This document shows positions 1 to 8,068 of a stretch of 22,294 nucleotides of DNA, piece after piece. Below the pieces are notes generated by a model that ran no database searches, was not told where the DNA came from, and saw nothing but the letters and a program-made list of their open reading frames with translations. This DNA is from PNKC01 sp038323265 (GTDB lineage Bacteria > Chloroflexota > Dehalococcoidia > Tepidiformales > Tepidiformaceae). The stretch covers positions 1-22,294 of the forward strand of contig JBBQGT010000049.1 in NCBI GenBank assembly GCA_038323265.1, given 5' to 3'. How positions within the stretch are numbered: position 1 is the stretch's first letter; each line of letters starts with the position of its first letter. The translations under genes and the position numbers were made by a program.

Positions 1-2
1 TC

Positions 3-1140
3 CCAGCGTCGAAGCACGGGCAGCGCCTGATCGACGCGGTCCGGGGGCTCTCCCTCGCCGTGCTGGCCATCTCGGCGTGGCACCTCGTCCATCCGGTGCT
101 CAACCGACGCTTCGCCCGCCCCAGCGAGCGGGAGCATGTGAATGCGATCCTCACCCAGCACGCAACCACCGCGCTCGCGCCGTTCCACCTCTTGGATGAC
201 AAAAGCTACGTGTTTTCGGATGACGGGCAGGCGTTCCTGAGCTTTCGAATGGTTGGGTCTACGGCCGTCGTGCTTGGCGAGCCGGTTGGCCCCCCGCAAT
301 CGGCCGCCAATGTCGCCAGTGTGTTCATGGAGATGTGCTCGATGAACGGTTGGCGCGTTGCCTTCCATCAGGTGACCGGGCCGGGGGCCGATGTCCTCAC
401 CGCGATCGGATTGAAGAAGATCAAGATTGGAGAGGAAGCGATCATCCCGGTCCAGACCTTCAGCCTCGAAGGCAAATCGTTCAAACATCTGCGCAACATC
501 CACAACTCGCTCCACAGGGATGGCTTCGCTGTCGAAGAACTGCATCAGCCATTGGACGACGCGGTGCTCGAGGAATTGCGCGAGGTCTCTGACGCGTGGA
601 TGGCCGATGGCCACCGCGAGCGGACCTTCACGCTTGGTCAATTCGACCCTGGCTACCTCCGCAAGACGAGAGTCTCGTTGTCCGGCGGACGGGCGGACGG
701 ATCGAAGCGTTCGCCAACGTGGTGCCCCGGTTTCGCTCGCACGACGCGACCTTCGATTTGATGCGCCGGCGGCCTGACAGCCCCAACGGCGCGATGGACC
801 TGTTGCTCCTCCATTTCATCGAGCTATTCCGAGCCGATGGGTGCGAAGGACTGAACCTCGGACTGGCCCCGCTCGCCAACGTGGACGAACCGGGAGCAAT
901 CGGGGCCGCCCTTCGCCTGATGTACGAGCGCGGGAACGCGGCCTTTAACTTTCGCGGGCTTCGTTCCTACAAGGACAAGTGGAAGCCTGTGTGGGTTGAA
1001 AGGTATCTCGTGTATCGCAGAGACGCGGTTTGCTGCCCGCGGCGTTGGCGGTGGCGCGAGTCGGCGAAGAGCAAGGGTGGGTGGCGCGCTTGGCCCGCGC
1101 CATCATCGAGCGGGCACGCCGCCGCCAAGGGCCGGCCTGA
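3..1140 (+). pseudogene. MprF-like phosphatidylglycerol lysyltransferase C-terminal domain (DUF2156), 5' partial, two frameshifts
   Basis: Proteins of this family transfer an aminoacyl group from tRNA to phosphatidylglycerol in the membrane, making the surface more positive. The reading frame enters from the left edge with a hydrophobic stretch (LSLAVLAISAW) and continues into a DUF2156/GNAT-like domain. Recognisable family segments are GEPVG, KIGEEAIIPV, FTLGQFDPGYL, NGAMDLLLLHFIELF, LNLGLAPLANV and GLRSYKDKWKPVWVERYLV. The family sequence changes frame twice. After about 680 it continues one base short (SLVRRTGGRIEAFANVV if a G is restored). After about 1030 it continues one base short again (AVLLPAAL if a T is restored in a T run), ending at the TGA at 1138-1140. 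As written, the protein would stop near 760. It is either a recent pseudogene or carries two base-call deletions; the otherwise perfect family match favours a recent event or error. Confidence 0.8.
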
Positions 1141-1417
1141 AAGAGATTGTTTCGGCAGGCTGGGATAGTTCAGCCGCCACCGGTGGTGAGACGAGGCGGC
1201 CATTCCGGCCGTGGGACCTAACAGGCTGGAGTTCAGCTGCCGCCCAAACATGTATGGGCAGCCACCTTACGAGGCAGTTTGCTTACTACACCCCGTTGCC
1301 CAGGCGTGTTACGGTTTCAGCAAGCGGAATTTGCGTTCGCGCATTTGCCGTATTCCAAAAAAGCACCACGAACCTTGCCGGGGCAGCGCCTCACAAGCAT
1401 CCGGAGGCCAGCCCGTT
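1141..1417. other. Intergenic region, nothing coding recognised
   Basis: These 277 bases separate the mprF-like remnant from the desaturase. A 10-bp palindrome CCACCGGTGG and a small CGGCC-ATTCC-GGCCG hairpin lie in the first 80 bases, but neither has a T tract. The desaturase frame stays open upstream to 1211, yet this translates to a composition unlike a desaturase N-terminus. I see no convincing promoter. Confidence 0.5.
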
Positions 1418-2467
1418 TTGTCCGCCCTTGCCGCCAGCAGATCAACCATCGAACCCGAAGCGAACCTCAACGACGACTACATCGAACTCCGCCGCCGCAT
1501 AAAAGCGCAGAACCTGCTGGATGCCCGGCCGGGGTACTACTGGGCGAAAACCGCGCTTGCCATCGGCACGCTTGGCGCCGTCATCGCCATGGCCTTGCTC
1601 GTTTCGAGCGCGTGGCTGGTGATGCTGGCTGCTGTCCTGTTGGGATTCGCTTCCACGCAGATTGCCTTGCTTTCGCACGATATTGGGCATCGCCAGGGGT
1701 ACCGCGGTTCGAAGACGAACCTCATTGCGCGATACGTCTTTGGCAACATTTTGCTAGGCGTAAGCCATTCGTGGTGGAACGTGAAGCACAACCAGCATCA
1801 CGCGACGCCGAACCATATTGACCTGGACCCAGACATCCAATTCCCGATGATCGTTTTTCGCGCCGACCAGATCGCCACGCGGGCGCGTTGGCTGCGACCG
1901 TTGATTGCCATCCAGGCGTTTCTGTTCGTTTTCCTTCTGCCGTTCCAGGCGATCAACATGCGCCAGGCGAGCATTCAACACCTGCGCACCAAGAACGCCA
2001 AGCAGCCGTGGCTACAGGCCTTTTTCATGGCAGTCCATTTCGGCCTCTACGCGTGGCTGTTGATTTCGCTGGGGAGCATCCCATTGGCGCTTGGCTTCTT
2101 CGCCGTGCACCACGCCGTCTTCGGGCTGTACAACAGCTCGGTGTTCGCATCGAACCATAAGGGCATGCCGCTGACCGACAACGCACACCGCCTGGACTTC
2201 CTGCGCGAGCAAGTGATGACCTCGCGGAACATCCGTGGCCACTGGCTGACGGACTTCTGGTACGGCGGGCTGAACTACCAGATTGAGCACCACCTGTTCC
2301 CGACGATGCCCCGCATCAACCTTTCGAAGGCGCAGGTGCTGGTGCAGGAGTTCTGCGCCGAAAAGGGCATCGAGTACCACAACACGGGTTTGTTCGAGGG
2401 CTACCGGGAGACTTTCAGCCATCTGCACGAAGTGAGCTCGTCGTTGCGGGACGGCTCGGCGGCGTAG
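1418..2467 (+). CDS. Membrane fatty acid desaturase (acyl-lipid/acyl-CoA, QxxHH front-end type)
   Basis: Integral-membrane di-iron enzyme that introduces a cis double bond into acyl chains, using O2 and reducing equivalents. The three histidine boxes are visible: HDIGH (residues 87-91), HNQHH (124-128) and QIEHH (288-292). The Gln-containing third box is typical of the DesA3/linoleoyl-CoA/front-end group. Two hydrophobic blocks (about 45-85 and 161-235) fit the usual two pairs of membrane helices. I chose the TTG at 1418 because GGAGG lies 10 nt upstream (1403-1407) and the resulting 349 aa fits the family. The open frame extends to 1211 but the added residues look non-coding. It follows the mprF-like remnant on the same strand, so membrane-lipid tailoring may be a local theme. 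The chain position modified cannot be read from sequence. Confidence 0.9.
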   Translation: MSALAASRSTIEPEANLNDDYIELRRRIKAQNLLDARPGYYWAKTALAIGTLGAVIAMALLVSSAWLVMLAAVLLGFASTQIALLSHDIGHRQGYRGSKTNLIARYVFGNILLGVSHSWWNVKHNQHHATPNHIDLDPDIQFPMIVFRADQIATRARWLRPLIAIQAFLFVFLLPFQAINMRQASIQHLRTKNAKQPWLQAFFMAVHFGLYAWLLISLGSIPLALGFFAVHHAVFGLYNSSVFASNHKGMPLTDNAHRLDFLREQVMTSRNIRGHWLTDFWYGGLNYQIEHHLFPTMPRINLSKAQVLVQEFCAEKGIEYHNTGLFEGYRETFSHLHEVSSSLRDGSAA

Positions 2468-2504
2468 AGCCCCACCAGATTGTTGTGCCGGAATGGAGCA
2501 GTGA

Positions 2505-3878
2505 ATGAACAAGCTGCACCACACATTCGTCGCGCTGGTTGTGATGCTGGCGGCATTCTGGCTTGGGGCTTGCTCGAGTAAGACGAGCGAAACGACGCCA
2601 ACGGCTGAGACTGCGACCTCCACGGGCGTTGCAACGGTGGCGGCGACTGCGACACCAGCCCCGACGCCGCTGCCGACTTCGACGGGCGGGCGCACCGAAG
2701 TCCCATCGACCGTGCAACTCATTGACGTACGGGCGGGCACACTCAAAACGCTGTACCAGAGTTCGAGCGTCGCCGCGTCGGACGCGGAGTTCGAGGGCGA
2801 CCGAATCACGATCCGGGCGGGGGGTGGTGCGCTCGATTTCAGATTGGATGGCATGGCTCGGCCCGGTCAAATGGGCTTCGATTGTCGCGAACTCACCGGC
2901 GCCGCCGAGATAGCAGGCCGAACCTATGCGGGCGCCCGTTGTGGGGCGATTTCGCCGGATCGAGCATGGATGACCTACGGAATCCTGGCCGGAGAAGTGA
3001 CGCTCCCCTCAGGCTACGTGGTGCCGCTGGGAGAACAGTGGTTGCTCGAACTTGGGACGGGAACAACACGCCTCGTCCACTCCGGGCTCGTGCACTGCGG
3101 AGGCTGCGATGCCCGCTATGGGCCGATCTTGTCGCCGAGTAGCCGCTATGTAGCCTACGCCGAAACTGGGGGCAGCCAACGGCGCTTCCTGACGGAGGCG
3201 GCGTCGGGAGCCACCCGGGTGATCGGGAATGGGTCACAGACGCCCGACGCGCCGGTGTGGTCCCTCAGAGGAGATCGTCTGCTCTACCGGTCGGGACAGC
3301 AGCCAGTCTTCGAAGACCTGGCGAACGGTGCCTCACGGGAGTTGGATATGGTTTGGCCCGCGGCATTCGACCGCTCGGGATCGCTTGTCTACGCCCCTGC
3401 CTGGGCGCCGAGCCCGAAATCGACCGGCCTTTCGACGACAATCGCCGATTCCGCGACCGGCAGAGTGGTCGCGATGATGGACGGCGCGCCGTCCCCGTGG
3501 CGGTTGTACACAGGCTCCTCCGCCGTGGCCGCGACGCCGAGCGGCGTCATTGCGGCCTTGCAAGGGGCGCCGAACTGCAATGGCACCGCCATCTACTTCG
3601 ACGGTGCGCTTCGCCAGTGCGTGACAGACGGGGTCGAGGGTCAGATTGGACCCGACGGACTCGTCGCGGTAGCTCGGAAAACCGGGGCCGTCGGCCCTGC
3701 GTTTGGCCCGCACTTCCAGACTATTTCGATCGACCAATTCGACATCGACCTCGTCACTGTTGGCGGAACGGTCCAGACGGTGGCACGGGGCGTCCTCAGC
3801 CTCCAAACACCACTGATGGTCTGGGATCCCGCCGGGACACATCTGCTGGTGCTTTGGCCGCGCTCAGCGGGTCTTTAG
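2505..3878 (+). CDS. Secreted lipoprotein with Thr-rich linker and probable beta-propeller
   Basis: The N-terminus is a type II signal peptide with lipobox LGAC, Cys23 being the predicted lipidated residue. A Thr/Ala/Pro-rich linker (about residues 27-65) leads into a domain of roughly 390 residues with recurring short beta-strand segments such as SPDRAWMTYG, SPSSRYVAYAETG, WSLRGDRLLYRSG and WDPAGTHLLVLWP. This S-P-D/S-x-x-x-x-x-Y pattern is typical of TolB/WD40-like propeller blades. Blade number and ligand cannot be assigned. GGAG at about 2495 precedes ATG 2505. The gene starts 37 nt after the desaturase on the same strand and could be cotranscribed. It contains several Cys pairs (for example HCGGCD), possibly disulfides after export. 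No enzyme motif was recognised. Confidence 0.75.
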   Translation: MNKLHHTFVALVVMLAAFWLGACSSKTSETTPTAETATSTGVATVAATATPAPTPLPTSTGGRTEVPSTVQLIDVRAGTLKTLYQSSSVAASDAEFEGDRITIRAGGGALDFRLDGMARPGQMGFDCRELTGAAEIAGRTYAGARCGAISPDRAWMTYGILAGEVTLPSGYVVPLGEQWLLELGTGTTRLVHSGLVHCGGCDARYGPILSPSSRYVAYAETGGSQRRFLTEAASGATRVIGNGSQTPDAPVWSLRGDRLLYRSGQQPVFEDLANGASRELDMVWPAAFDRSGSLVYAPAWAPSPKSTGLSTTIADSATGRVVAMMDGAPSPWRLYTGSSAVAATPSGVIAALQGAPNCNGTAIYFDGALRQCVTDGVEGQIGPDGLVAVARKTGAVGPAFGPHFQTISIDQFDIDLVTVGGTVQTVARGVLSLQTPLMVWDPAGTHLLVLWPRSAGL

Positions 3879-3929
3879 TGGGAGCCTAGCTTTGAACGTC
3901 TGCTTGCCGAAAAGGGTTGGCCCCAGCGA

Positions 3930-3956
3930 CTAGCACTCACGGCAGGAGAGTGCTAA
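3930..3956. promoter_or_regulatory. CIRCE operator (HrcA binding site) upstream of groES
   Basis: The inverted repeat TAGCACTC-N9-GAGTGCTAA matches the CIRCE consensus TTAGCACTC-N9-GAGTGCTAA at 17 of 18 arm positions; only the first base differs (C for T). Family knowledge: HrcA binds CIRCE and represses groESL until heat shock. A possible -10 TAATAT (3954-3959) overlaps the right arm, which would fit repression by promoter occlusion. I found no good -35. hrcA itself is not in this window. Confidence 0.93.
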
Positions 3957-4008
3957 TATTCGGTGGCTCAGATACATCCCTGAATGTTCCCAGGAGGAAT
4001 CCCAAACA

Positions 4009-4338
4009 ATGGCAACCACCAAGGCAGCACCGAAGGCAGCCCTCAAGACCAAGCTGATCCCGCTCGCGGACCGCATCGTCATCACTCCCCTGAAGCAGGA
4101 CGAAGTGACGGCCAGTGGCCTGGTCATCCCGGACACCGTAAAAGAAAAGCCGCAGCAGGGCGAAGTCGTGGCTGCTGGCCCCGGCCGGCTCGATGACAAC
4201 GGCAAGCGCGTCCCGCTCGAAGTGGGCGTCGGCGACCGCATCCTGTACGCGAAGTACACCGGCACGGAAGTAAAGCTGGACAACAACGAGTACATCGTCC
4301 TTAACGAGAAGGACATTCTCGCCAAGCTCGTCGTCTAA
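4009..4338 (+). CDS. groES: Co-chaperonin GroES (Hsp10)
   Basis: Forms the heptameric lid of the GroEL folding chamber in the cytoplasm. The 109-aa product contains the family segments PLADRIVITPL, SGLVIPDTVKEKPQQGEVVAAGPG (mobile loop, with the hydrophobic LVIP edge that contacts GroEL), VGDRILYAKYTGTEVK and EYIVLNEKDILA. A 12-15 residue Ala/Lys-rich N-terminal extension precedes the usual start of the domain. AGGAGG (3992-3997) lies 11 nt before ATG 4009. It is the first gene behind the CIRCE site and is followed 97 nt later by groEL, the standard heat-shock operon order. Confidence 0.97.
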   Translation: MATTKAAPKAALKTKLIPLADRIVITPLKQDEVTASGLVIPDTVKEKPQQGEVVAAGPGRLDDNGKRVPLEVGVGDRILYAKYTGTEVKLDNNEYIVLNEKDILAKLVV

Positions 4339-4435
4339 AACGCAGGTACCCATCGAGGCACCGCGAACGAAGCCCGATCGAATGATCCCGGGCTTCAGCT
4401 CGCTCGGTGTCTCGTTGGTTAGGAAGGATTCAAAC

Positions 4436-6058
4436 ATGGTTGCGAAGCAACTCGTCTTCGACGAAGTAGCACGCCGTCGCCTGAAGGACGGAGTCGACGC
4501 CCTCGCCGACGCCGTGAAGGTGACCCTCGGCCCACGAGGCCGGAACGTCGTGATTGACAAAAAGTACGGCGCCCCCAGCATCACGAAGGACGGCGTAACC
4601 GTCGCCCGTGAGATCGAACTGGACGATCCGTTCGAAAACATGGGCGCGCAGCTCGCCAAGCAGGTGGCCACAAAGACCAACGACGTGGCGGGCGACGGCA
4701 CGACCACGGCAACGGTGCTGGCCCAGGCGATTGTGCGCGGAGGTCTCAAGGTTGTGACCTCCGGAGCGAACCCGATGGCCGTGAAGCGAGGCCTTGATGC
4801 CGCGCTCCAGGCTGCCGTCGCCGACCTGCGGGCGCAGGCCCGGCCGGTACTCACGAAGGAGCAGATCGCTCACGTTGCCTCCATTTCGGCCAACGACCAC
4901 TACATCGGCGAGCTCATCGCCGACGTGATGGCGAAGGTGGGCAAGGATGGCGTTATCACGGTTGAGGAATCCCGTGGGATCGCCTTTGAGACGGAGTTCG
5001 TGGACGGCCTTCAGCTGGACCGCGGCTACGTTTCGCCCTACTTCGTGACGAACACGGACCGCATGGAAGCGACGATCGAAAACCCGTACATCATCATCAC
5101 AGACAAGAAGATCTCGGCCGTCCAGGACATTCTGCCGCTGCTCGAGAAGGTGTTGCAGGTTACGAAGGACATCGTGATCGTTTGTGACGACGTTGATGGC
5201 GAAGCGCTTGCCACCCTGGTGGTGAACAAACTGCGCGGGACGATCAACATCCTCGCCGTGAAGGCGCCGGGCTTTGGGGACCGCCGCAAGGCGATGCTCG
5301 AAGACATTGCGATGCTCACCGGTGGGACGCTGATCACCGAGGACATCGGGCTGAAGCTCGATGGCGCGACAATCGCCGACCTTGGCCGCGCACGGCGCGT
5401 GGTCTCGAGCAAGGACGACACAACGATCATCGAGGGCCACGGCACCGATGAGGCGATCCAGGCCCGAATCAAGCAGATCAAGGCCCAGGTTGACGACGCG
5501 ACCAGCGACTTTGACCGCGAAAAGCTGCAAGAGCGGCTTGCCAAGCTGGCCGGCGGCGTTGCCGTCGTGAAGGTTGGCGCGGCCACTGAAGTCGAGCTCA
5601 AGGAGAAGAAGGCTCGCGTGGAGGACGCCCTGAGCGCCACTCGCGCAGCCGTCGACGAAGGCATTGTGGTCGGAGGGGGCGTTGCCCTCATCCGAGCGCA
5701 GAAGGCCCTTGAGACGCTTGCAGGCAAGACGAAGAACGAAGACGAGAAGATTGGCATCAACCTTCTCATCGAGGCGCTCAGCTACCCGACCTTCACGATC
5801 GCCGAAAACGGCGGGCTTGAGGGCGCGGTGATCGTGAACAAGATTCGCGAGCTGAAGAACGTCAACCACGGCTGGGATGCCGAAAACGACAAGTGGGGCG
5901 ATATGTTCGAACTGGGCATCGTCGACCCGGTGAAGGTGACGCGCTCGGCGCTTGAGAACGCGGTCAGTATTGCTGCCCTGGTGCTCACGACCGAGACGTT
6001 GGTGGCGGAGATCCCGCAGCCACCGATGGCCGCTCCGCCGCCGCCCGAAGACTACTAG
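4436..6058 (+). CDS. groEL: Chaperonin GroEL (Hsp60)
   Basis: ATP-dependent tetradecameric folding chamber working with GroES. The start is ATG 4436 (MVAKQLVFDEVAR), preceded by AGGAAGGA (4421-4428); an in-frame ATG at 4382 would add 18 residues and lacks that site. The product is 540 aa with nucleotide-binding signatures TLGPRGRNVVID, AGDGTTTATVLAQAI and VVGGGVALIRA, and an apical domain containing KKISAVQDILPLLE and KAPGFGDRRKAMLEDIA. The C-terminus ends PQPPMAAPPPPEDY and lacks the Gly-Gly-Met repeats common in GroEL. A strong intrinsic terminator follows 34 bp after the stop, closing the groESL operon. Confidence 0.97.
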   Translation: MVAKQLVFDEVARRRLKDGVDALADAVKVTLGPRGRNVVIDKKYGAPSITKDGVTVAREIELDDPFENMGAQLAKQVATKTNDVAGDGTTTATVLAQAIVRGGLKVVTSGANPMAVKRGLDAALQAAVADLRAQARPVLTKEQIAHVASISANDHYIGELIADVMAKVGKDGVITVEESRGIAFETEFVDGLQLDRGYVSPYFVTNTDRMEATIENPYIIITDKKISAVQDILPLLEKVLQVTKDIVIVCDDVDGEALATLVVNKLRGTINILAVKAPGFGDRRKAMLEDIAMLTGGTLITEDIGLKLDGATIADLGRARRVVSSKDDTTIIEGHGTDEAIQARIKQIKAQVDDATSDFDREKLQERLAKLAGGVAVVKVGAATEVELKEKKARVEDALSATRAAVDEGIVVGGGVALIRAQKALETLAGKTKNEDEKIGINLLIEALSYPTFTIAENGGLEGAVIVNKIRELKNVNHGWDAENDKWGDMFELGIVDPVKVTRSALENAVSIAALVLTTETLVAEIPQPPMAAPPPPEDY

Positions 6059-6092
6059 GCCGAAGGCCTTCTAGCTAACTCGCTCATCCAAG

Positions 6093-6126
6093 CGCTCCCG
6101 CTTCGCAAGAGGCGGGGGCGTTTTTG
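6093..6126 (+). terminator. Intrinsic terminator of groESL
   Basis: An 11-bp GC-rich stem (arms 6093-6103 and 6110-6120, two G-T wobbles) with a 6-nt loop is followed immediately by five T residues (6121-6125). It lies 34 bp past the groEL stop and just before the 3' end of the convergent vapC. Confidence 0.9.
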
Positions 6127-6135
6127 TCTCGTGCG

Positions 6136-6519
6136 TCACCAGATGGTTCGGACCAAGCCCGTCGAAGCAATGCGTTCATCAGCAGTTACCAGATGAAGCC
6201 CATGCCGGATCGCAGTGGCCAGGATGATCCTGTCCGCAGGGTCCTTGTGAACCCCGCGACCGAATCCAGCGCCAGTTGCCACGACGCTTGGGGACAGGTC
6301 GAGGACCTCCGTGCCGGGCCGCCCGACAGCAATGTCGAGCCAGTCCTCGATGGGAATCGACAGCTCGATGCGATTGCGACTTGCCAACTGGGCCACTTCC
6401 CAGAGCGAAATAGAAGCCACGGCGACAGTGTCAGCGTCGAGAGCGCGCCGAGCCACTACCGAAAGCTTGGGGCTCTCTCGCAACCACCACAGCCATGCGT
6501 GAGTATCTGCAAGAATCAC
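6136..6519 (-). CDS. vapC: VapC-type PIN-domain ribonuclease toxin
   Basis: Type II toxin; PIN-domain RNases cleave RNA using a metal held by conserved acidic residues. With the GTG start at 6519 the product is 127 aa and begins MILADTHAWLWWL, the usual VapC opening. The acidic set is visible: D5 (ADTHAW), E41 (SLWEVAQL), D93/D96 (HKDPADRIILATA) and D114 (VTADERI). That GTG overlaps the vapB stop by 4 nt (GTGA), implying translational coupling. An ATG at 6534 would add MGRGP and overlap vapB by 19 nt; neither start has a clear ribosome binding site. All catalytic residues are present, so the toxin looks functional. It converges on groEL across the groESL terminator. Confidence 0.9.
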   Translation of the reverse strand: MILADTHAWLWWLRESPKLSVVARRALDADTVAVASISLWEVAQLASRNRIELSIPIEDWLDIAVGRPGTEVLDLSPSVVATGAGFGRGVHKDPADRIILATAIRHGLHLVTADERIASTGLVRTIW

Positions 6520-6749
6520 TGGGCCGCGTCCCATTCGTCGTCGAAAGGAGTGATTATGTCGTCGGCTTCCCAAAGAACCGTACCTACCAGACCTGGCCAG
6601 ACTGCCACCTCAATCGGAACCACCTTTGCGACGGGCTTGCCACGCTTGGTGACGATGATCTCCTCCTGTTGGTCACGGACCTCATCGAGGAGTGCGAGGC
6701 ACTTCGCTTTGAACTGGCCGGCGGGAATCGTGCGTTGCTTCCTGATCAT
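6516..6749 (-). CDS. vapB: VapB antitoxin, Phd/YefM-like fold
   Basis: The 77-aa product begins MIRKQRTIPAGQFKAKCLAL and continues with EEIIVTKRGKPVAKVVPIE, the DNA-binding half of Phd/YefM-type antitoxins. An acidic, aromatic tail (ADDIITPFDDEWD) is suited to wrapping the toxin. Family role: neutralises VapC and autoregulates the operon. ATG 6749 was chosen because the conserved domain starts there and a perfect TATAAT lies only 6 nt upstream, leaving no room for an earlier start on the same transcript. It overlaps vapC by 4 nt. Confidence 0.9.
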   Translation of the reverse strand: MIRKQRTIPAGQFKAKCLALLDEVRDQQEEIIVTKRGKPVAKVVPIEVAVWPGLVGTVLWEADDIITPFDDEWDAAQ

Positions 6750-6755
6750 GGTCAC

Positions 6756-6784
6756 ATTATATGGGCGTGAGAGTTGGTTGAGAA
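6756..6784 (-). promoter_or_regulatory. vapBC promoter, probably leaderless
   Basis: On the minus strand a consensus TATAAT (6761-6756) is followed by 6 nt (GTGACC) and then the vapB ATG. A -35-like TTCTCA (6784-6779) lies 17 nt upstream. The expected transcription start coincides with the A of ATG, and no Shine-Dalgarno sequence is present. Confidence 0.6.
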
Positions 6785-6855
6785 TCTTAGCGTTTCGCTC
6801 TCCAAGGGGCGCAGCGCTGCTTTCGCCCAAGCGGGCGGTGTCGGAGCATTCTAAT

Positions 6856-7344
6856 ATGGCCACCGAGAACCGCATTCGCATCGTCCTCTACGAGAAGGCC
6901 CAGCATGGCGATGGGCCGTGGCGAGTGGTGAGCGCTGTCTTCGAGGAGTACGGCTTTCCGTTTGCGGAGAACGATTATGACGCCGACCTGCTGGACCCCG
7001 CAGCTCACTACGACGGCGTCCGCGGGTGGTTTGCCGTCGCCGAGGATGAGGCAGGCAAGGTTGTGGGGTGCATCGGCGTAAGCGATGAAGGCCACGGGTT
7101 GTTCGAACTGCATCGGCTCTACGTATTGGCTGAGGGGCGCCGCGGTGGCACGGGGAGCAAGCTGGTGCAATGGGTGTTTGAGACGGCGAAAGCGCACGGC
7201 TGTACGCGAATGGAGCTTTTCAGCGATGTGCATTTCGAAGATGCTCACCGGCTATACCTGCGGCACGGCTTCCGGAACGACCGTTTCCGGTACGCGCCGG
7301 ATCCGTTTCAAAGCCGGGAGTGGGGTTTTACGCGGGACTTTTGA
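6856..7344 (+). CDS. GNAT-family N-acetyltransferase
   Basis: Transfers an acetyl group from acetyl-CoA to an amine; the substrate is unknown. The product is 162 aa from ATG 6856, with GGAG 9 nt upstream (6843-6846). The acetyl-CoA motif R/Q-x-x-G-x-G/A appears as RRGGTG (residues 95-100) after the strand FELHRLYVLAEG. Motif B is ARGFYLxxGF-like: AHRLYLRHGF. The frame is open far upstream, but those residues overlap vapBC on the other strand and do not resemble GNAT sequence. It is divergent from vapBC across 106 bp. Confidence 0.88.
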   Translation: MATENRIRIVLYEKAQHGDGPWRVVSAVFEEYGFPFAENDYDADLLDPAAHYDGVRGWFAVAEDEAGKVVGCIGVSDEGHGLFELHRLYVLAEGRRGGTGSKLVQWVFETAKAHGCTRMELFSDVHFEDAHRLYLRHGFRNDRFRYAPDPFQSREWGFTRDF

Positions 7345-7582
7345 ACGGTGCGATTTTGGAGCCGCCGAGACACAGGGGTTTGAGGTTAGGCGGGGCACAG
7401 GCAGCCACCACGGCGCTGACCAGGACGAGGCAAGGCCCCAGACGACCGGCTATGAGCCGGGAATCGCTCCAATTGCTGGCGCGGGGTACCGACTCGGGCT
7501 GACGGGATCGTCTGACGTCCGTGCATGAGCAGGGCCACCGCTCGCTGACGGTCGCGCTCGAATTGGGCAGATTGCGGCTGGG

Positions 7583-8056
7583 TTAGAAAAGTAGGTCTTG
7601 GGCTTTTGAGTTGGTGGGGTTTGCCGCTGGGACGTCGCCTGAACGGGTGACCCAGCGTTCGAGGTCTACGGGGTCGAAGCTGCCGATGGCGTCGAATTGG
7701 TTGGGGGCGTAGACGAAGGGACGGCGTTCGGGGTCACCGAGGGGGCTGGCGGAAAGTTCGGCGCGGAACACGGTTGCCAGTTCCCAGGAGCCGCTTGGGA
7801 GGGAGAACGACATGACATCGGCGAGCGTGAGGCTGGTGAGTGCGACGCCACACCAGATGTCAGCGAGTTCGCTGGCGGCTTCGTAGGGGTTCTCGTGGCT
7901 TTCGAGGACATCCCAGGGGAGCCAGCGGCCGCGGGCTTCGCGCGCCTCAACATCGAAGGCGACGAGGCGGCCTTCGTACACCGGCACGAGATAGATACTT
8001 AGCTGTGTGCCGCCAGGCACCGGGCCGGCGACCGGTGGCCCGAAGAAGGCCTTCAC
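7583..8056 (-). CDS. Nudix-fold-like protein lacking the catalytic Nudix box
   Basis: The 157-aa product (GTG start 8056) has a stretch at about residues 43-71, GRWLPWDVLESHENPYEAAS, that lines up with the Nudix pattern G-x-W-x-x-P-G-G-x-x-E-x-x-E-x-x-x-x-A-A. The glycines and the REXXEE glutamates that bind metal are replaced: SELADIW stands where REL-EE is expected. It is therefore either a non-hydrolytic Nudix-like binding protein or a mis-assignment. The gene starts 12 nt after the M16 peptidase stop on the same strand and is very probably cotranscribed with it. No signal peptide or membrane segment is seen. Confidence 0.6.
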   Translation of the reverse strand: MKAFFGPPVAGPVPGGTQLSIYLVPVYEGRLVAFDVEAREARGRWLPWDVLESHENPYEAASELADIWCGVALTSLTLADVMSFSLPSGSWELATVFRAELSASPLGDPERRPFVYAPNQFDAIGSFDPVDLERWVTRSGDVPAANPTNSKAQDLLF

Positions 8057-8068
8057 TTCGGGTGTGCC

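Noticed and set aside
3917..3929. TTGGCCCCAGCGA occurs upstream of groES and again at 17020-17032 upstream of the nitroreductase
   Set aside because: A shared 13-mer is expected by chance a few times in a window of this size, and its position relative to the two promoters differs.
7345..7582. Possible short coding remnants in the gap between the GNAT and Nudix-like genes
   Set aside because: Both strands give short codon-like stretches (for example HEQGHRSLTVALELG) but none has a start signal or recognisable family; treated as non-coding.
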